Shown: positions 40,903-50,100 of the stretch, in pieces
How the letters are laid out: each line of letters begins with the position of its first letter
Position numbering within the stretch: position 1 is the first letter of the stretch
Source of the DNA: Natrialbaceae archaeon AArc-T1-2
GTDB taxonomy: Archaea; Halobacteriota; Halobacteria; Halobacteriales; Natrialbaceae
Assembly: GCF_030273315.1 (NCBI RefSeq)
Contig: NZ_CP127174.1
Span: 744,001 to 808,000 of the forward strand
Length of the DNA stretch: 64,000 bases
Direction: 5' to 3'
Position numbers and translations under genes: made by a program
The notes under the pieces: generated by a model
What the model saw: only the letters and a program-made list of their open reading frames with translations
Told to the model about the DNA's origin: nothing
Database searches by the model: none

Positions 40903-42030
40903 TCAGTCGTCTTTCTTCCCGCACGAGCGGTCGTCGGCTTTTTTCTTCTCGTCTTTCTTGCGGCGAGTCCGGGTTTTTTCCGTTCGCTTTCGCTTTCGTT
41001 TCTTTTTCTTCGGCCTCGGCTTGACACACGGCGCATCGACCGCCTCGACGAACATGTCGAATATTTCCGTTTCCTCGAACGTCACGACGAGATGGGCCGG
41101 ATCTCGATCTCCTGGGAGGTCGACGACTGCAACGCCGTCCGCATCGACATCGGGCAGGAACGTTAACACGGTATCATCCGCGAACGTAACTGTCACGTTC
41201 AGCGTCGATCCCGGGTCGATGTTCTCGGTTTCGATCGTGATCCTGTCACAGGTGACCTTGAAGTCGACCACCGCTGGCTGGAGTCCACACGGAGCGTCCT
41301 TCGCCATCACGCCCGCATCGAACAGGATCATACCTAGATACTCGATCCGAACCCATATCGGATCAACATCGCCGGGCAGCCCGACTGTTGCCAGTCCGTC
41401 TTCGTCGACCGTTGGCGTGTAGAGCTCAGTGCTCCCGTCCGCAAACGTTACCGTCACGGCTAGCTCGGTTCCTGCGGGGATGTTTGCGGTCTCGATGGTG
41501 ATGAAATCGCACGTAACCTTCACGACGTTGGCAGTCGGTGGATCCTCGCCTTCACACGAGTAGAACGTCGCGTTACTGATGTCCTGTAACCGCTCCGGAT
41601 TCCCCTCCGCGTCTTGTGTCAAACGGAACGTAACGTCCCCGCTCGGTGCAGCAGGCACCTCCGCGAGGAAGCAGTTCGGACCCGCCTTGAGAGTCAGATA
41701 GTCGGCACCGGCCGGAATCTCCGCCGCCGGAATCGTGAAATCGATCCCGTCAAAGTAGTCGGGTTGGTCGTCCGTATTGAACAACGGGTCCAGCGCAACT
41801 GGCCCTTCACAGACCGCCGCGACACAGTTGATACACTGTCCCGCCTGTCCGCCTGGTGGGCTAACCGGTGGCAGGCTGGCCTCGCCACAGAACGTCGCCG
41901 GAATCGGATCGTTTTCCTGCGCGAATGCACTCACGGGAAGGCCGGCCAACCCGGCGATACCGATGCCCGCTGCAGTTCCTTTCAAGGCCCTTCTTCGAGT
42001 AATGTTCTCTGTCGGATTACTGTCTTCCAT
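40903..42030 (-). CDS. Tat-exported beta-repeat protein with a strongly basic tail
   Basis: The product has 375 residues from ATG 42030 (MEDSNPTENITRRRALKGTA). It has a twin-arginine signal peptide (TRRRALKGTAAGIGIAGLAG). The mature protein has cysteines early (CINCVAAVC) and two clear repeats of about 82 residues, each with VTCD-ITIET-N, VTVTFAD, V-LPGD-DP and DAPC. The C-terminus KPRPKKKKRKRKRTEKTR and the following KK-rich stretch are extremely basic, in contrast to the acidic proteome. The tail could bind nucleic acids or acidic surface polymers. Function unknown; the neighbourhood is rich in exported proteins. Confidence 0.6.
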   Translation of the reverse strand: MEDSNPTENITRRRALKGTAAGIGIAGLAGLPVSAFAQENDPIPATFCGEASLPPVSPPGGQAGQCINCVAAVCEGPVALDPLFNTDDQPDYFDGIDFTIPAAEIPAGADYLTLKAGPNCFLAEVPAAPSGDVTFRLTQDAEGNPERLQDISNATFYSCEGEDPPTANVVKVTCDFITIETANIPAGTELAVTVTFADGSTELYTPTVDEDGLATVGLPGDVDPIWVRIEYLGMILFDAGVMAKDAPCGLQPAVVDFKVTCDRITIETENIDPGSTLNVTVTFADDTVLTFLPDVDADGVAVVDLPGDRDPAHLVVTFEETEIFDMFVEAVDAPCVKPRPKKKKRKRKRTEKTRTRRKKDEKKKADDRSCGKKDD

Positions 42031-42270
42031 CTGCAACCGTTCGGATTCCAGTACTGGCATTTGTTATTCGGCAACTGGACCGCGTGGTCTCGGCGTAGAC
42101 GGTGGCTTCCTTGATCCCGTTCGCGATCCGCTCGAGAACGGTCCGGTTACCCGGATTTCGAGATCCGTCGGTCGAAGTGAAACGCGTCCGTACGGTGTCC
42201 GGTCGAAAGCGGCCGTTTCGCAACGGTAGCGATAGATGTCGACGACGACGCGAGTTCGTCTCGCGGTCCG

Positions 42271-43572
42271 CTACCCCTCGAGTAGCTCCCGTTCGGCCCG
42301 TCTGGTGACCTCCCGGATCGGGAGGGCGGTCTCTCGAGCCACGGCGAGAGCGTCGTCGTACTCCGCACTCACGTCGTAGACCTCGCCGTTTTCGTCGCTC
42401 GCCACCTTCACGGTCACCTCGTACGTTTCGCCGTCGGCCTCGAGGGTGACCGTCTCGAACTCCCGCTCGGCGATCCAACGGGAGGTCACGCCCGTCTCGC
42501 GGATCCCCAGCGTCCCCGTCTCTTCGGCGAGGGCTCGAGCCACGCGCTCGCGATCCTCGGGTTTGCAGATCACCTTCACGAGGTGGCCCGGCCGGGACTT
42601 CTTCATCGTCACCGGGAGGACCGAAACGTCCCGCGCGCCTGTGCCCCCGAGCGTCTCCTGCAGCCCGCCGAGTACCTCCGGGGTGGCGTCGTCGAGAGTC
42701 GTCTCGAGAACGGCGATCTCCTCGCGGACCAGTTCGCCCGCGGTTTCGCCGACGAGCGCCCGGAGGACGTTCGGGTGGGGATCGAGGTCGTAGCCGCCCG
42801 CACCGTAGCCCGAGGCCTCGAGTTCGAGAGTCGGCAGCGTTGCGACGCCGTCGGCGAGGTGGCCGAGGATCGCCGCTCCCGTCGGCGTGAGCAGCTCCCG
42901 CTCGACGGGGCCGCCCGACAGCGACCAGTCGGCGCGTTCGGCGATCTCGACGACCGCCGGCGTCGGGACGGGGTACTCGCCGTGGCTCATCGAGACCGTC
43001 CCCCCGCCGGTCGAAAGTGGCGTGGTGACGATCCGGTCGGGCTCGAGGTCGGCGACCAGAAGCGCCGCGCCGACGACGTCTGCGATGGCGTCGTCCGCGC
43101 CGACCTCGTGAAAGTGGGTCTCCTCGAGGTCGGTGCCGTGGACGCCCGCTTCGGCCCGCCCGAGCAGTTCGAAGATCTCGCGGGCGTCGGTCTCGACGTC
43201 GGCAGGCAGGTCCAGTCCCTCGACGATCTCGACGACCTCGGCGTAGCTTCGGTGGGGGCCGTGGCCCTCGGCGTGGACGTGGTCGTGCTCGTGATCGCCG
43301 TGATCGTGGTGATGATCGTGGCCGTCGTCGCGGTCGTGGTGGTCGTGTTCGCCACCGTGTCCGTGCTCGTATCCGTCGCCGCGGTCGGTCAACAGCACGT
43401 CGACGGCCGTTGCCTCGATCCCACACGTGACAGTTCGATCGACGCGATACTCGAGCTCGAGTGCGTCTTCGACGGGGGAAAGCGTCTCGCGATCGGCCCC
43501 GGCGGCCAGCAGGGATGCGAGGATCATGTCACCGCTTGCGCCCATGCGCCCGTCGAACGCCAGTACTCGCAT
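42271..43572 (-). CDS. larC: LarC-type nickel insertion protein
   Basis: The product has 433 residues from ATG 43572 (MRVLAFDGRMGASGDMILAS), the family N-terminus. HETHFHEVGADDAIADVVG-like residues, STGGGTVSMSHGEYPVPTPA and LLTPTGAAIL are typical LarC blocks. LarC inserts Ni2+ into pyridinium-bisthiocarboxylate mononucleotide to make the nickel-pincer cofactor of lactate racemase and related enzymes. A His/Asp-rich stretch of about 35 residues near residue 70 should bind metal. No larA, larB or larE is adjacent, so the partner genes lie elsewhere. Confidence 0.88.
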   Translation of the reverse strand: MRVLAFDGRMGASGDMILASLLAAGADRETLSPVEDALELEYRVDRTVTCGIEATAVDVLLTDRGDGYEHGHGGEHDHHDRDDGHDHHHDHGDHEHDHVHAEGHGPHRSYAEVVEIVEGLDLPADVETDAREIFELLGRAEAGVHGTDLEETHFHEVGADDAIADVVGAALLVADLEPDRIVTTPLSTGGGTVSMSHGEYPVPTPAVVEIAERADWSLSGGPVERELLTPTGAAILGHLADGVATLPTLELEASGYGAGGYDLDPHPNVLRALVGETAGELVREEIAVLETTLDDATPEVLGGLQETLGGTGARDVSVLPVTMKKSRPGHLVKVICKPEDRERVARALAEETGTLGIRETGVTSRWIAEREFETVTLEADGETYEVTVKVASDENGEVYDVSAEYDDALAVARETALPIREVTRRAERELLEG

Positions 43573-43717
43573 GGGTACACCGGGGGGAGACAGCGCCAAA
43601 AACCCATCCGTGCACTGGAGACTGGTAGTGAAAAATCGGACGACGACACCCGGGTCGGTACATCTATGTAGCTCCGTCACCGAGGTCTATGTGCTAATGA
43701 CTGCCACGGTGGGAGCC

Positions 43718-43730
43718 TGTTACGGTAACA
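43718..43730. promoter_or_regulatory. Palindrome TGTTACGGTAACA upstream of cdc48
   Basis: This perfect 6+1+6 palindrome is 55 bp before the cdc48 start and is followed by an A-run (AAAAAA). It resembles the palindromes at 4054-4066 and 15492-15505, but with the half-sites in the opposite order. Confidence 0.3.
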
Positions 43731-43785
43731 AAAAACCTATCCGCGCACGAATCGGAGTCACGAGTATCCCCGTCCATCGAGAACC

Positions 43786-46014
43786 ATGAACGAAGTTCAA
43801 CTGGAGGTCGCGAAGGCGTACCCGAACGACTCGGGTCGTGGCATCGCCCGACTCGACCCGGACACGCTCTTGCATCTGAAGCTCAGTCCGGGCGACATCA
43901 TCGAGATCGAAGGGGCCGATACGACTGCCGCGAAAGTCTGGCGGGCCGACCGGCAGGACTGGAACACCGACACGGTCCGCATCGACGGCTTCACGCGACA
44001 GAACGCCGACGTCGGCATCGGCGAGCGCGTCACCATCCGGAAAGCCGAGGCGACGAAAGCCGACTCGCTCGTGCTCGCGCCGCCGGAGGAGGCGTCCGTC
44101 CAGTTCGGCTCCGACGCCGCTGGCATGGTCAAACGCCAGATCCTCAAGCGACCCGTCGTCGAACGAGACATCGTCCCCGTCATGTCCTCGACGAACCACC
44201 CGTTCATGCGCTCGCCGGGTCAGGCGATTCCGCTGATCGCCGTCGAGACCGAGCCCGAAGGCGTCGTTCTCATCACCGAGGACACGGACGTCGAACTCCG
44301 CGAGGAGCCGATCTCGGGCTTCGAGAAGACCGGCGGCGGGATCACCTACGAGGACATCGGCGGCCTGCAAAACGAGATCCAGCGCGTCCGGGAGATGGTC
44401 GAACTCCCGATGAAACACCCCCAGATCTTCAAGAAACTGGGGATCGAGCCGCCACAGGGCGTCTTACTCCACGGACCGCCCGGAACGGGTAAGACGCTGC
44501 TGGCGAAAGCGGTGGCGAACGAAACCGCCGCGAGTTTCTTCTCTATCGCCGGCCCGGAGATCATCTCGAAGTACTACGGGGAGTCCGAACAGCAACTGCG
44601 GGAGATCTTCGAGGACGCCCAGGAGGAGTCGCCCTCGATCATCTTCATCGACGAGCTCGACTCGATCGCGCCCAAACGCGAGGACGTCACCGGCGAGGTC
44701 GAACGTCGCGTCGTCGCTCAGCTGTTGACGATGATGGACGGCTTAGAGTCCCGGGGTCAGGTCATCGTCATCGCCGCGACGAACCGCGTCGACAGCGTCG
44801 ACCCCGCACTTCGCCGTCCCGGTCGGTTCGACCGAGAGATCGAAATCGGCGTCCCGGACGAGACGGGCCGCGAGGAGATCCTCCAGATCCACACCCGCGG
44901 AATGCCGCTCTCGGACGACGTCAACCTCTCGCATCTGGCTGATGAGACCCACGGCTTCGTCGGCGCGGACATCGAGAGCCTGACCAAAGAGGCCGCGATG
45001 AAGGCGCTGCGACGATACCTCCCCGAGATCGATCTGGACGAGGAAGACATCCCGCCGTCGCTGATCGACCGGATGATCGTCAAACGCGAGGACTTCGGTG
45101 GCGCGTTAAACGAGGTCGAGCCCTCCGCGATGCGAGAGGTGCTCGTCGAGTTGCCGAAGATCTCCTGGGACGACGTCGGCGGCCTCCACGAGGCCAAAGA
45201 CCAGGTCAAAGAGTCCGTCGAGTGGCCCCTGTCTCAGCCCGAGAAGTTCGACCGGATGGGGATCGATCCACCCGCAGGCGTCTTGCTGTACGGCCCACCC
45301 GGCACCGGCAAGACGCTGATGGCGAAAGCCGTCGCCAACGAGACCAACGCCAACTTCATCTCGGTGCGCGGACCACAGCTACTCTCGAAGTGGGTCGGCG
45401 AATCGGAGAAGGCGATCCGTCAGACCTTCCGGAAGGCCAGACAGGTCTCCCCGACGGTGATCTTCTTCGACGAACTCGACTCGCTCGCGCCGGGTCGGGG
45501 CGGCGACGTCGGCTCGAACGTCTCCGAACGGGTCGTCAACCAGCTGTTGACCGAGCTCGATGGGTTAGAGGAGATGGGCAACGTGATGGTCATCGGCGCG
45601 ACCAACCGTCCCGACATGATCGACCCCGCACTTCTGCGCTCGGGCCGGTTCGACCGGCTCGTGATGATCGGCGAACCCGACGTCGACGGTCGCGAGCGCA
45701 TCCTCGAGATCCACACCGCCGACACGCCGCTTGCAGAAGACGTCAGTCTGAAGGAGATCGCCGAGATCACCGACGGCTACGTCGGCAGCGACCTCGAGTC
45801 GATCGCCCGCGAGGCCGCGATCGAGGCGCTGCGGGAGGACGACGACGCAGACGCCGTCGAGATGCGTCACTTCCGACAGGCCCTCGAGAACGTCAGGCCG
45901 ACGATCACCGACGACATCCTCGATTACTACGAGCAGATGGAAGAGGAGTTCAAAGGCGGCTCGAGTGCCATCGAACCGACTGGACGACGGGGCAGTCGCA
46001 TCGGGTTCCAGTAG
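43786..46014 (+). CDS. cdc48: Cdc48/VAT-type AAA+ ATPase
   Basis: The product has 742 residues. The N-domain (1-180; [31 protein letters not shown]) is the substrate-adaptor part. Two AAA+ modules follow: D1 with Walker [15 protein letters not shown] at about 229 and Walker [13 protein letters not shown], and D2 with [14 protein letters not shown] at about 502 and [12 protein letters not shown]. Arginine-finger motifs ([25 protein letters not shown]) follow each. It unfolds proteins with ATP as a hexamer, often feeding the proteasome. An 85-bp palindromic repeat starts 12 bp after the stop. Confidence 0.95.
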   Translation: MNEVQLEVAKAYPNDSGRGIARLDPDTLLHLKLSPGDIIEIEGADTTAAKVWRADRQDWNTDTVRIDGFTRQNADVGIGERVTIRKAEATKADSLVLAPPEEASVQFGSDAAGMVKRQILKRPVVERDIVPVMSSTNHPFMRSPGQAIPLIAVETEPEGVVLITEDTDVELREEPISGFEKTGGGITYEDIGGLQNEIQRVREMVELPMKHPQIFKKLGIEPPQGVLLHGPPGTGKTLLAKAVANETAASFFSIAGPEIISKYYGESEQQLREIFEDAQEESPSIIFIDELDSIAPKREDVTGEVERRVVAQLLTMMDGLESRGQVIVIAATNRVDSVDPALRRPGRFDREIEIGVPDETGREEILQIHTRGMPLSDDVNLSHLADETHGFVGADIESLTKEAAMKALRRYLPEIDLDEEDIPPSLIDRMIVKREDFGGALNEVEPSAMREVLVELPKISWDDVGGLHEAKDQVKESVEWPLSQPEKFDRMGIDPPAGVLLYGPPGTGKTLMAKAVANETNANFISVRGPQLLSKWVGESEKAIRQTFRKARQVSPTVIFFDELDSLAPGRGGDVGSNVSERVVNQLLTELDGLEEMGNVMVIGATNRPDMIDPALLRSGRFDRLVMIGEPDVDGRERILEIHTADTPLAEDVSLKEIAEITDGYVGSDLESIAREAAIEALREDDDADAVEMRHFRQALENVRPTITDDILDYYEQMEEEFKGGSSAIEPTGRRGSRIGFQ

Positions 46015-46025
46015 CGGAGCCGGTC

Positions 46026-46110
46026 TGATACGGGCGGTCGTACGTCGTTTTCGACGCAGCCGGGAACCACCTTCGGTTGACCGGTACAGCGTTACAGCAC
46101 ACCGTGTGCT
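46026..46110. repeat. 85-bp palindromic repeat, copy 4
   Basis: The left edge TGATACGG is 12 bp after the cdc48 stop codon. The right edge is about ACCGTGTGCT. It is the most diverged copy but keeps ATACGGGC, GTACGTC, ACCGGTACAG and TTACAGCA at the right positions. Confidence 0.6.
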
Positions 46111-46193
46111 CACCACCGCGTCGGCGACTGCCATCGTCCCGCCCCGGTTCGATTGGAGAAGTTATAAGTATCCCCTCTCCAATTAGACGACCG

Positions 46194-46457
46194 ATGACGA
46201 GTGTTCGCACGTACACGATAATATACGCCATACTGCTGGTGCTCGGGAGTGCCAAGTTCGTCTTCTTCGAGTTCGACCTCTTCACGTACTGGATGGCAAT
46301 GGGCGGTACGATCGCTCTCGCAGCGGTCAAGTCGGGACTGATCGCTGGCTACTACATGCACCTGATCGAGGAACCGCGTGCCGTCACGTACATGATGGCA
46401 ACCGCGCTGTTTATGGTGCTGTTGCTTACCATCGCCGCTGGATACTCCATCCAGTAA
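46194..46457 (+). CDS. Cytochrome c oxidase subunit IV-like membrane protein
   Basis: The product has 87 residues with three membrane helices (YTIIYAILLVLGSAKFVFF, MAMGGTIALAAVKSGLIAGY and TYMMATALFMVLLLTIAAGY). The motif KSGLIAGYYMHL matches the prokaryotic COX4 family of small accessory oxidase subunits. A TATA-like TTATAAGTA (46162-46170) is about 28 bp before the ATG, so the mRNA is probably leaderless. Other oxidase genes are not in the window. Confidence 0.78.
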   Translation: MTSVRTYTIIYAILLVLGSAKFVFFEFDLFTYWMAMGGTIALAAVKSGLIAGYYMHLIEEPRAVTYMMATALFMVLLLTIAAGYSIQ

Positions 46458-46529
46458 CGTCGTATCGACCGTCGTGCGATCTTCTCTCTGGCCGATCTAC
46501 TTCTATCCTCTGGGGACTAAACACGGACG

Positions 46530-46551
46530 CCCCGCGCCACCGTGCGCGGGG
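46530..46551. terminator. Strong GC hairpin in intergenic DNA
   Basis: CCCCGCGC-CACCGT-GCGCGGGG is a perfect 8-bp stem with a 6-nt loop, in the 246-bp gap between the COX4-like gene and dctM, which are convergent. It could be a terminator. The preceding GGGGACTAAACACGGA is reminiscent of right ends of IS605-type elements, so it may be a transposon-end remnant. Otherwise nothing is seen in this gap. Confidence 0.35.
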
Positions 46552-46703
46552 TACTTCACCACCTGTACGAGCGACTATGCAGTGGTCGTAGCGGTTGTGA
46601 ACTTGCTCGAACTCGAGAAGCTACCCACCTCCCGACGGTGACGACGAGATGCTCACTTGTCTGATAAACACCGATCGCATCGAGAAATCGCCACAGCCCG
46701 AGA

Positions 46704-47999
46704 TCAGCCCGGAGCCAGGACGTTCAACTCGGGGACGAGGAAAAACGCCGTCCAGATCCCGATCAGAACGAGTAAGTGCGGTAACGCCGCGTAGGCTACC
46801 TTCATGTAGTCGATGTCAGTCAGACCGCTGATGACGTAGAGGTTCAGCCCGTACGGTGGTGTGATAAAGCCGATCGCGTCGCTCATCATGAAGAGAACGC
46901 CCCACGTGACCGGATCGAGTCCGAGTTCCATCGCGGCGGGAGTGAGAAACGGGGCCGTGAGGACGATGTTCGGGACCGACGAGAGCAGCGATCCCGTAAT
47001 CAGCATGATGATCATCATCGCGAGGATGATCGCCCAGTCGGAGTCGAGACGCAAGATCGCATCCGAGACGACCGTCTGGACCCCGAGAAACGAGAGATTC
47101 TGCTGGACGAGCACGGCGAACACCGTTACCGGCATGATGACGCCGATGAGCAACAGCGAGGTGAAACAGGCCCGGACGATCTGATCGAGTCCGTCGATTC
47201 GCCGTGCGAGGATGCCGGTGAGCAGGATGTAGACCACGGCGACCGCGGACGCCTCCGAAGGGGTGAAAAATCCGAGGAAGATTCCACCCAGGAGGATCAC
47301 GATCGTCCCGAGTCCGAGTTTCGCCTTCCACGTGGAGAGTGCGATCTCGGCGGGACGAAACTCGAAGTCGTGACTCGAGACGCCGTATGTGGTTCTCGAG
47401 GAGAGATACGAGTTGACCGCGACCATCCCGCCGACCATCGCGATCCCGGGAACGATCCCCGCGATGAAGAGGTCGGTGATCGAGACGCCAAAGAGCACGC
47501 CGTAGATGATGAGCAGGATACTCGGCGGGATGATCGCACCGACGGTCCCGCCGGCCGCGACGGTCGCCGCCGCGTACGTCGAGTCGTAACCCTCGTCGAC
47601 CATCGGCGGATGAAGCGCTTTGCCGACCGCAGCGGTCGTCGCCGTGTTAGAGCCGGTGATCGCAGAGAAGATCGCCGAACACGAGAGGGCGGTGTTACCG
47701 GTACTTCCCGGCAGCCAGCCGATCGTCTGTCGTGAGAACGCGATGAGATCGTCCGCGATATTCCCCTCGTGTATGAGGTCGCCGACGAGAATGAAAAGCG
47801 GTATCGCGACGTACGCGAAGTTCTGGAGTTCCGCGTGTGACTCGATCGCCATGTTCGTCATCGGAAACTGCGGAACGAGGAGATGAAAGCCGACGACCCA
47901 CAGCCCGAACACGAGCAAGATCGGCATTCCGAACACGAACAGGAGTGCACACAGAAGCGCCAACCCGACCAACACCGTGGTGAAGCCGAGTTCAATCAT
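46704..47999 (-). CDS. dctM: TRAP transporter large membrane subunit
   Basis: The product has 431 residues with about 12 hydrophobic segments. PLFILVGDLIHEGNIADDLI, FSAITGSNTATTAAVGKALH, YAAATVAAGGTVGAIIPPSI and DAIGFITPPYGLNLYVISGL are DctM hallmark regions. It is the ion-coupled channel subunit of a tripartite ATP-independent periplasmic-type importer for organic acids. Its start overlaps the end of dctQ by 8 bp, so the two are translated together. Confidence 0.92.
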   Translation of the reverse strand: MIELGFTTVLVGLALLCALLFVFGMPILLVFGLWVVGFHLLVPQFPMTNMAIESHAELQNFAYVAIPLFILVGDLIHEGNIADDLIAFSRQTIGWLPGSTGNTALSCSAIFSAITGSNTATTAAVGKALHPPMVDEGYDSTYAAATVAAGGTVGAIIPPSILLIIYGVLFGVSITDLFIAGIVPGIAMVGGMVAVNSYLSSRTTYGVSSHDFEFRPAEIALSTWKAKLGLGTIVILLGGIFLGFFTPSEASAVAVVYILLTGILARRIDGLDQIVRACFTSLLLIGVIMPVTVFAVLVQQNLSFLGVQTVVSDAILRLDSDWAIILAMMIIMLITGSLLSSVPNIVLTAPFLTPAAMELGLDPVTWGVLFMMSDAIGFITPPYGLNLYVISGLTDIDYMKVAYAALPHLLVLIGIWTAFFLVPELNVLAPG

Positions 48000-48570
48000 C
48001 GATCTCGCCTCCCGTCCCGATCGACGCCGTCGGCGTGACGTCTTCGCCGCGACGGTACGCGTTTCTTACGCGGACGATCTGTTCTGTCGCACGTAGCACG
48101 ATCAGACCCATTCCGACGGGAACCGACAGGTACAACAGTGCAGACGGGACGAACCCGGTTCCGACGACGATCCGGCCGGTCTCCCACCGGTCGAGGAAGA
48201 TCGGCACCGAAAACCGGAGGACGAGCCCCATCACGACGATCCAGGCGACGTACTCGAGCCAGTACATGACGTAGTTGGCCCGGTTCGAGAGCTGTTTGCG
48301 AACGAGCGTAAACCGGAGGTGCGACCGGTGTCGAACCGCGAATGCCGCACTGAGCCACGTCATCCACGTGAACAGTCCGAGGACGATATCGAGACTCCAC
48401 GTGAACGATCCACCCCAGAGCGTCCGCTGGATCACGTCGAGTGTGATGATCGTCGTGTAGACGGCCAAGATCGCGAGCGCAAGGAGGCCTTCTAGATGTG
48501 CGGTTGCCCGTCTCACGGCATCTTTGAACTCGATTTGCGTCCCACCGATCTCGAGCGTGCGAGTGTCCAT
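47992..48570 (-). CDS. dctQ: TRAP transporter small membrane subunit
   Basis: The product has 192 residues with four membrane helices. TWSLDIVLGLFTWMTWLSAA followed by FAVRHRSHLRF is the DctQ signature. It couples the binding protein to the large subunit. It lies between dctP (26 bp upstream) and dctM (8-bp overlap). The C-terminal tail is acidic. Confidence 0.9.
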   Translation of the reverse strand: MDTRTLEIGGTQIEFKDAVRRATAHLEGLLALAILAVYTTIITLDVIQRTLWGGSFTWSLDIVLGLFTWMTWLSAAFAVRHRSHLRFTLVRKQLSNRANYVMYWLEYVAWIVVMGLVLRFSVPIFLDRWETGRIVVGTGFVPSALLYLSVPVGMGLIVLRATEQIVRVRNAYRRGEDVTPTASIGTGGEIDD

Positions 48571-48596
48571 GGGTTAGGTTACGGGTAGGGTATCGG

Positions 48597-49817
48597 TTAC
48601 AGATCGTCGACGTAGTCGTCCCACCAGGTGTCGACGGTGACGTCAGTGACGTCCGTCGGTGTGGTGTCGGCACGGGCCTCGGTCCAGAGGTAGTCGTGGA
48701 ACTCCTGGCCGTCGACACCGAGATCGTCGACGTACGCGTATATCTGGTCGTAGAGTTCGGGATGGTCCTGTGGATCGACCGGCGCTCGCCACGCGTCCAG
48801 CTCGTCGTCCTCGAGTGTGTTCACCGTGATGTCGTGTTCGGCCATCGCAGTCCCGTCGGCCGGCGGCGACGTCTGCCCGATGCGCTCTTCGACGACGTCG
48901 TCGTGCAGGTGGACGGCGTCTTCCGTGAGTTCGCGTGTGACGTCGGCGAGGAGTTCGCGGTCCTCGTCGTCGAGGCTCTGGAGCCAGTCGACGCTTGCCC
49001 ACCAGCCCTGGTAGCCGATCGACCAGTCGTTGACGACGACCTCACCGAGCGTCTCCGTCATTCCGAACGCCGCCGCGGCGCTCGACCAGGTCTCGGCTCC
49101 GTCGATGACGCCCGTTCGAAGCCCCTCGACGGTGTCGCCCCAGGCGACCGACTCCGGGTTCGCACCCCACGCTTCGATCGCCGTCGAGGCGTTCTCGCTT
49201 TCGGTCCGACGGATTGCGAGCCCCTCGAGGTCCTCTGGCGTCCGGATCGAATCGTCGGCGTCGTGGGTGTCCTGACCGATCATGAGCTGACGGAAAAACG
49301 GGACGCCGAAGAAGAACGGAACGACGCCGTACTCCTCGGCGAACGGCACCCAGTATCGCTCCCAGGTCTCCTCGTGGCTGATCACGTGCGTGACCGAGGC
49401 CACCGTCGGGAACGTATACGGGATCAGGAACACGTCGTTCGACGGCCACTGGCTACTCGAGTTGCCGATCGAGGCAGAGCCGACGTCGACGAGATCTTGC
49501 ACGACGCTCTCCGGACAGTCCTCTTCACCACAGATCGAACTATCCCCGGAGTAAGACACCTCGAGGCCGCCGTCGCTTGCGTTTTCGACTCGTTGCACGA
49601 ACTCGTCGTGACCGTAGACACCGGTGCCGTCCCACAGGTGTGCCTCGGACTCGAGACTGGGAGCCCCTGCCATAGAGAACGACCCCGGCTCGTCACCGTC
49701 GAGTCCCGATGGATCATCGATACATCCGGCCAGCAGTGCGGTCACAGCGATACTACCACTCGTCAGGTACCGTCTGCGGGTGAGCCGCGTCACGTCCAGG
49801 GACCAACGTAGTAACAC
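48597..49817 (-). CDS. dctP: TRAP transporter solute-binding lipoprotein
   Basis: The product has up to 406 residues. A Tat-like signal with lipobox (LTRRRYLTSGSIAVTALLAGC) means it is exported folded and lipid-anchored. The DctP body contains DLEGLAIRRTESENASTAIE, WGANPESVAWGDTVEGLRTG and VIDGAETWSSAAAAFG, where the Arg (RRTES) normally binds the ligand carboxylate. Both possible starts are GTG: 49817, or 49793, which gives VTRLTRRRYL and a more typical signal. The ligand is probably a carboxylic acid. The 283-bp gap to the divergent MFS gene holds the promoter and nothing else I can identify. Confidence 0.9.
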   Translation of the reverse strand: MLLRWSLDVTRLTRRRYLTSGSIAVTALLAGCIDDPSGLDGDEPGSFSMAGAPSLESEAHLWDGTGVYGHDEFVQRVENASDGGLEVSYSGDSSICGEEDCPESVVQDLVDVGSASIGNSSSQWPSNDVFLIPYTFPTVASVTHVISHEETWERYWVPFAEEYGVVPFFFGVPFFRQLMIGQDTHDADDSIRTPEDLEGLAIRRTESENASTAIEAWGANPESVAWGDTVEGLRTGVIDGAETWSSAAAAFGMTETLGEVVVNDWSIGYQGWWASVDWLQSLDDEDRELLADVTRELTEDAVHLHDDVVEERIGQTSPPADGTAMAEHDITVNTLEDDELDAWRAPVDPQDHPELYDQIYAYVDDLGVDGQEFHDYLWTEARADTTPTDVTDVTVDTWWDDYVDDL

Positions 49818-50100
49818 ACTTGGGGGTTACGAACTCGAACGAAACGGTTGATTCTACTAGGTAACGTGAAGAAACATCTCACTACTGGGGTTCTCAAGGT
49901 AGCTGTCCGCTGACTCGGGACGGCACCAAGTGGCTACCCCTGCCCTCGAAGTGACTCTCGAGCATCGCGATCACCGACGACCACCTCGTCTGAACGCGGC
50001 CTGATCGGGGGGCGGGAGTCGGGATCGAACTAGCCCGTACGAACCGTTCTGAACCGCCGCCTTCGTAACTGTCTTTGCCAGCAGTAGTGAACGCGCCGCT

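Noticed and set aside
42017-43426. 469-codon Arg/Pro-rich frame overlapping larC
   Set aside because: It lies in another frame of the larC strand, with composition impossible for a haloarchaeal protein; larC explains the region.
46530-46551. Full IS605-type element at the GC hairpin
   Set aside because: No transposase, tnpB or second end was found within the 246-bp gap; only the hairpin can be supported.
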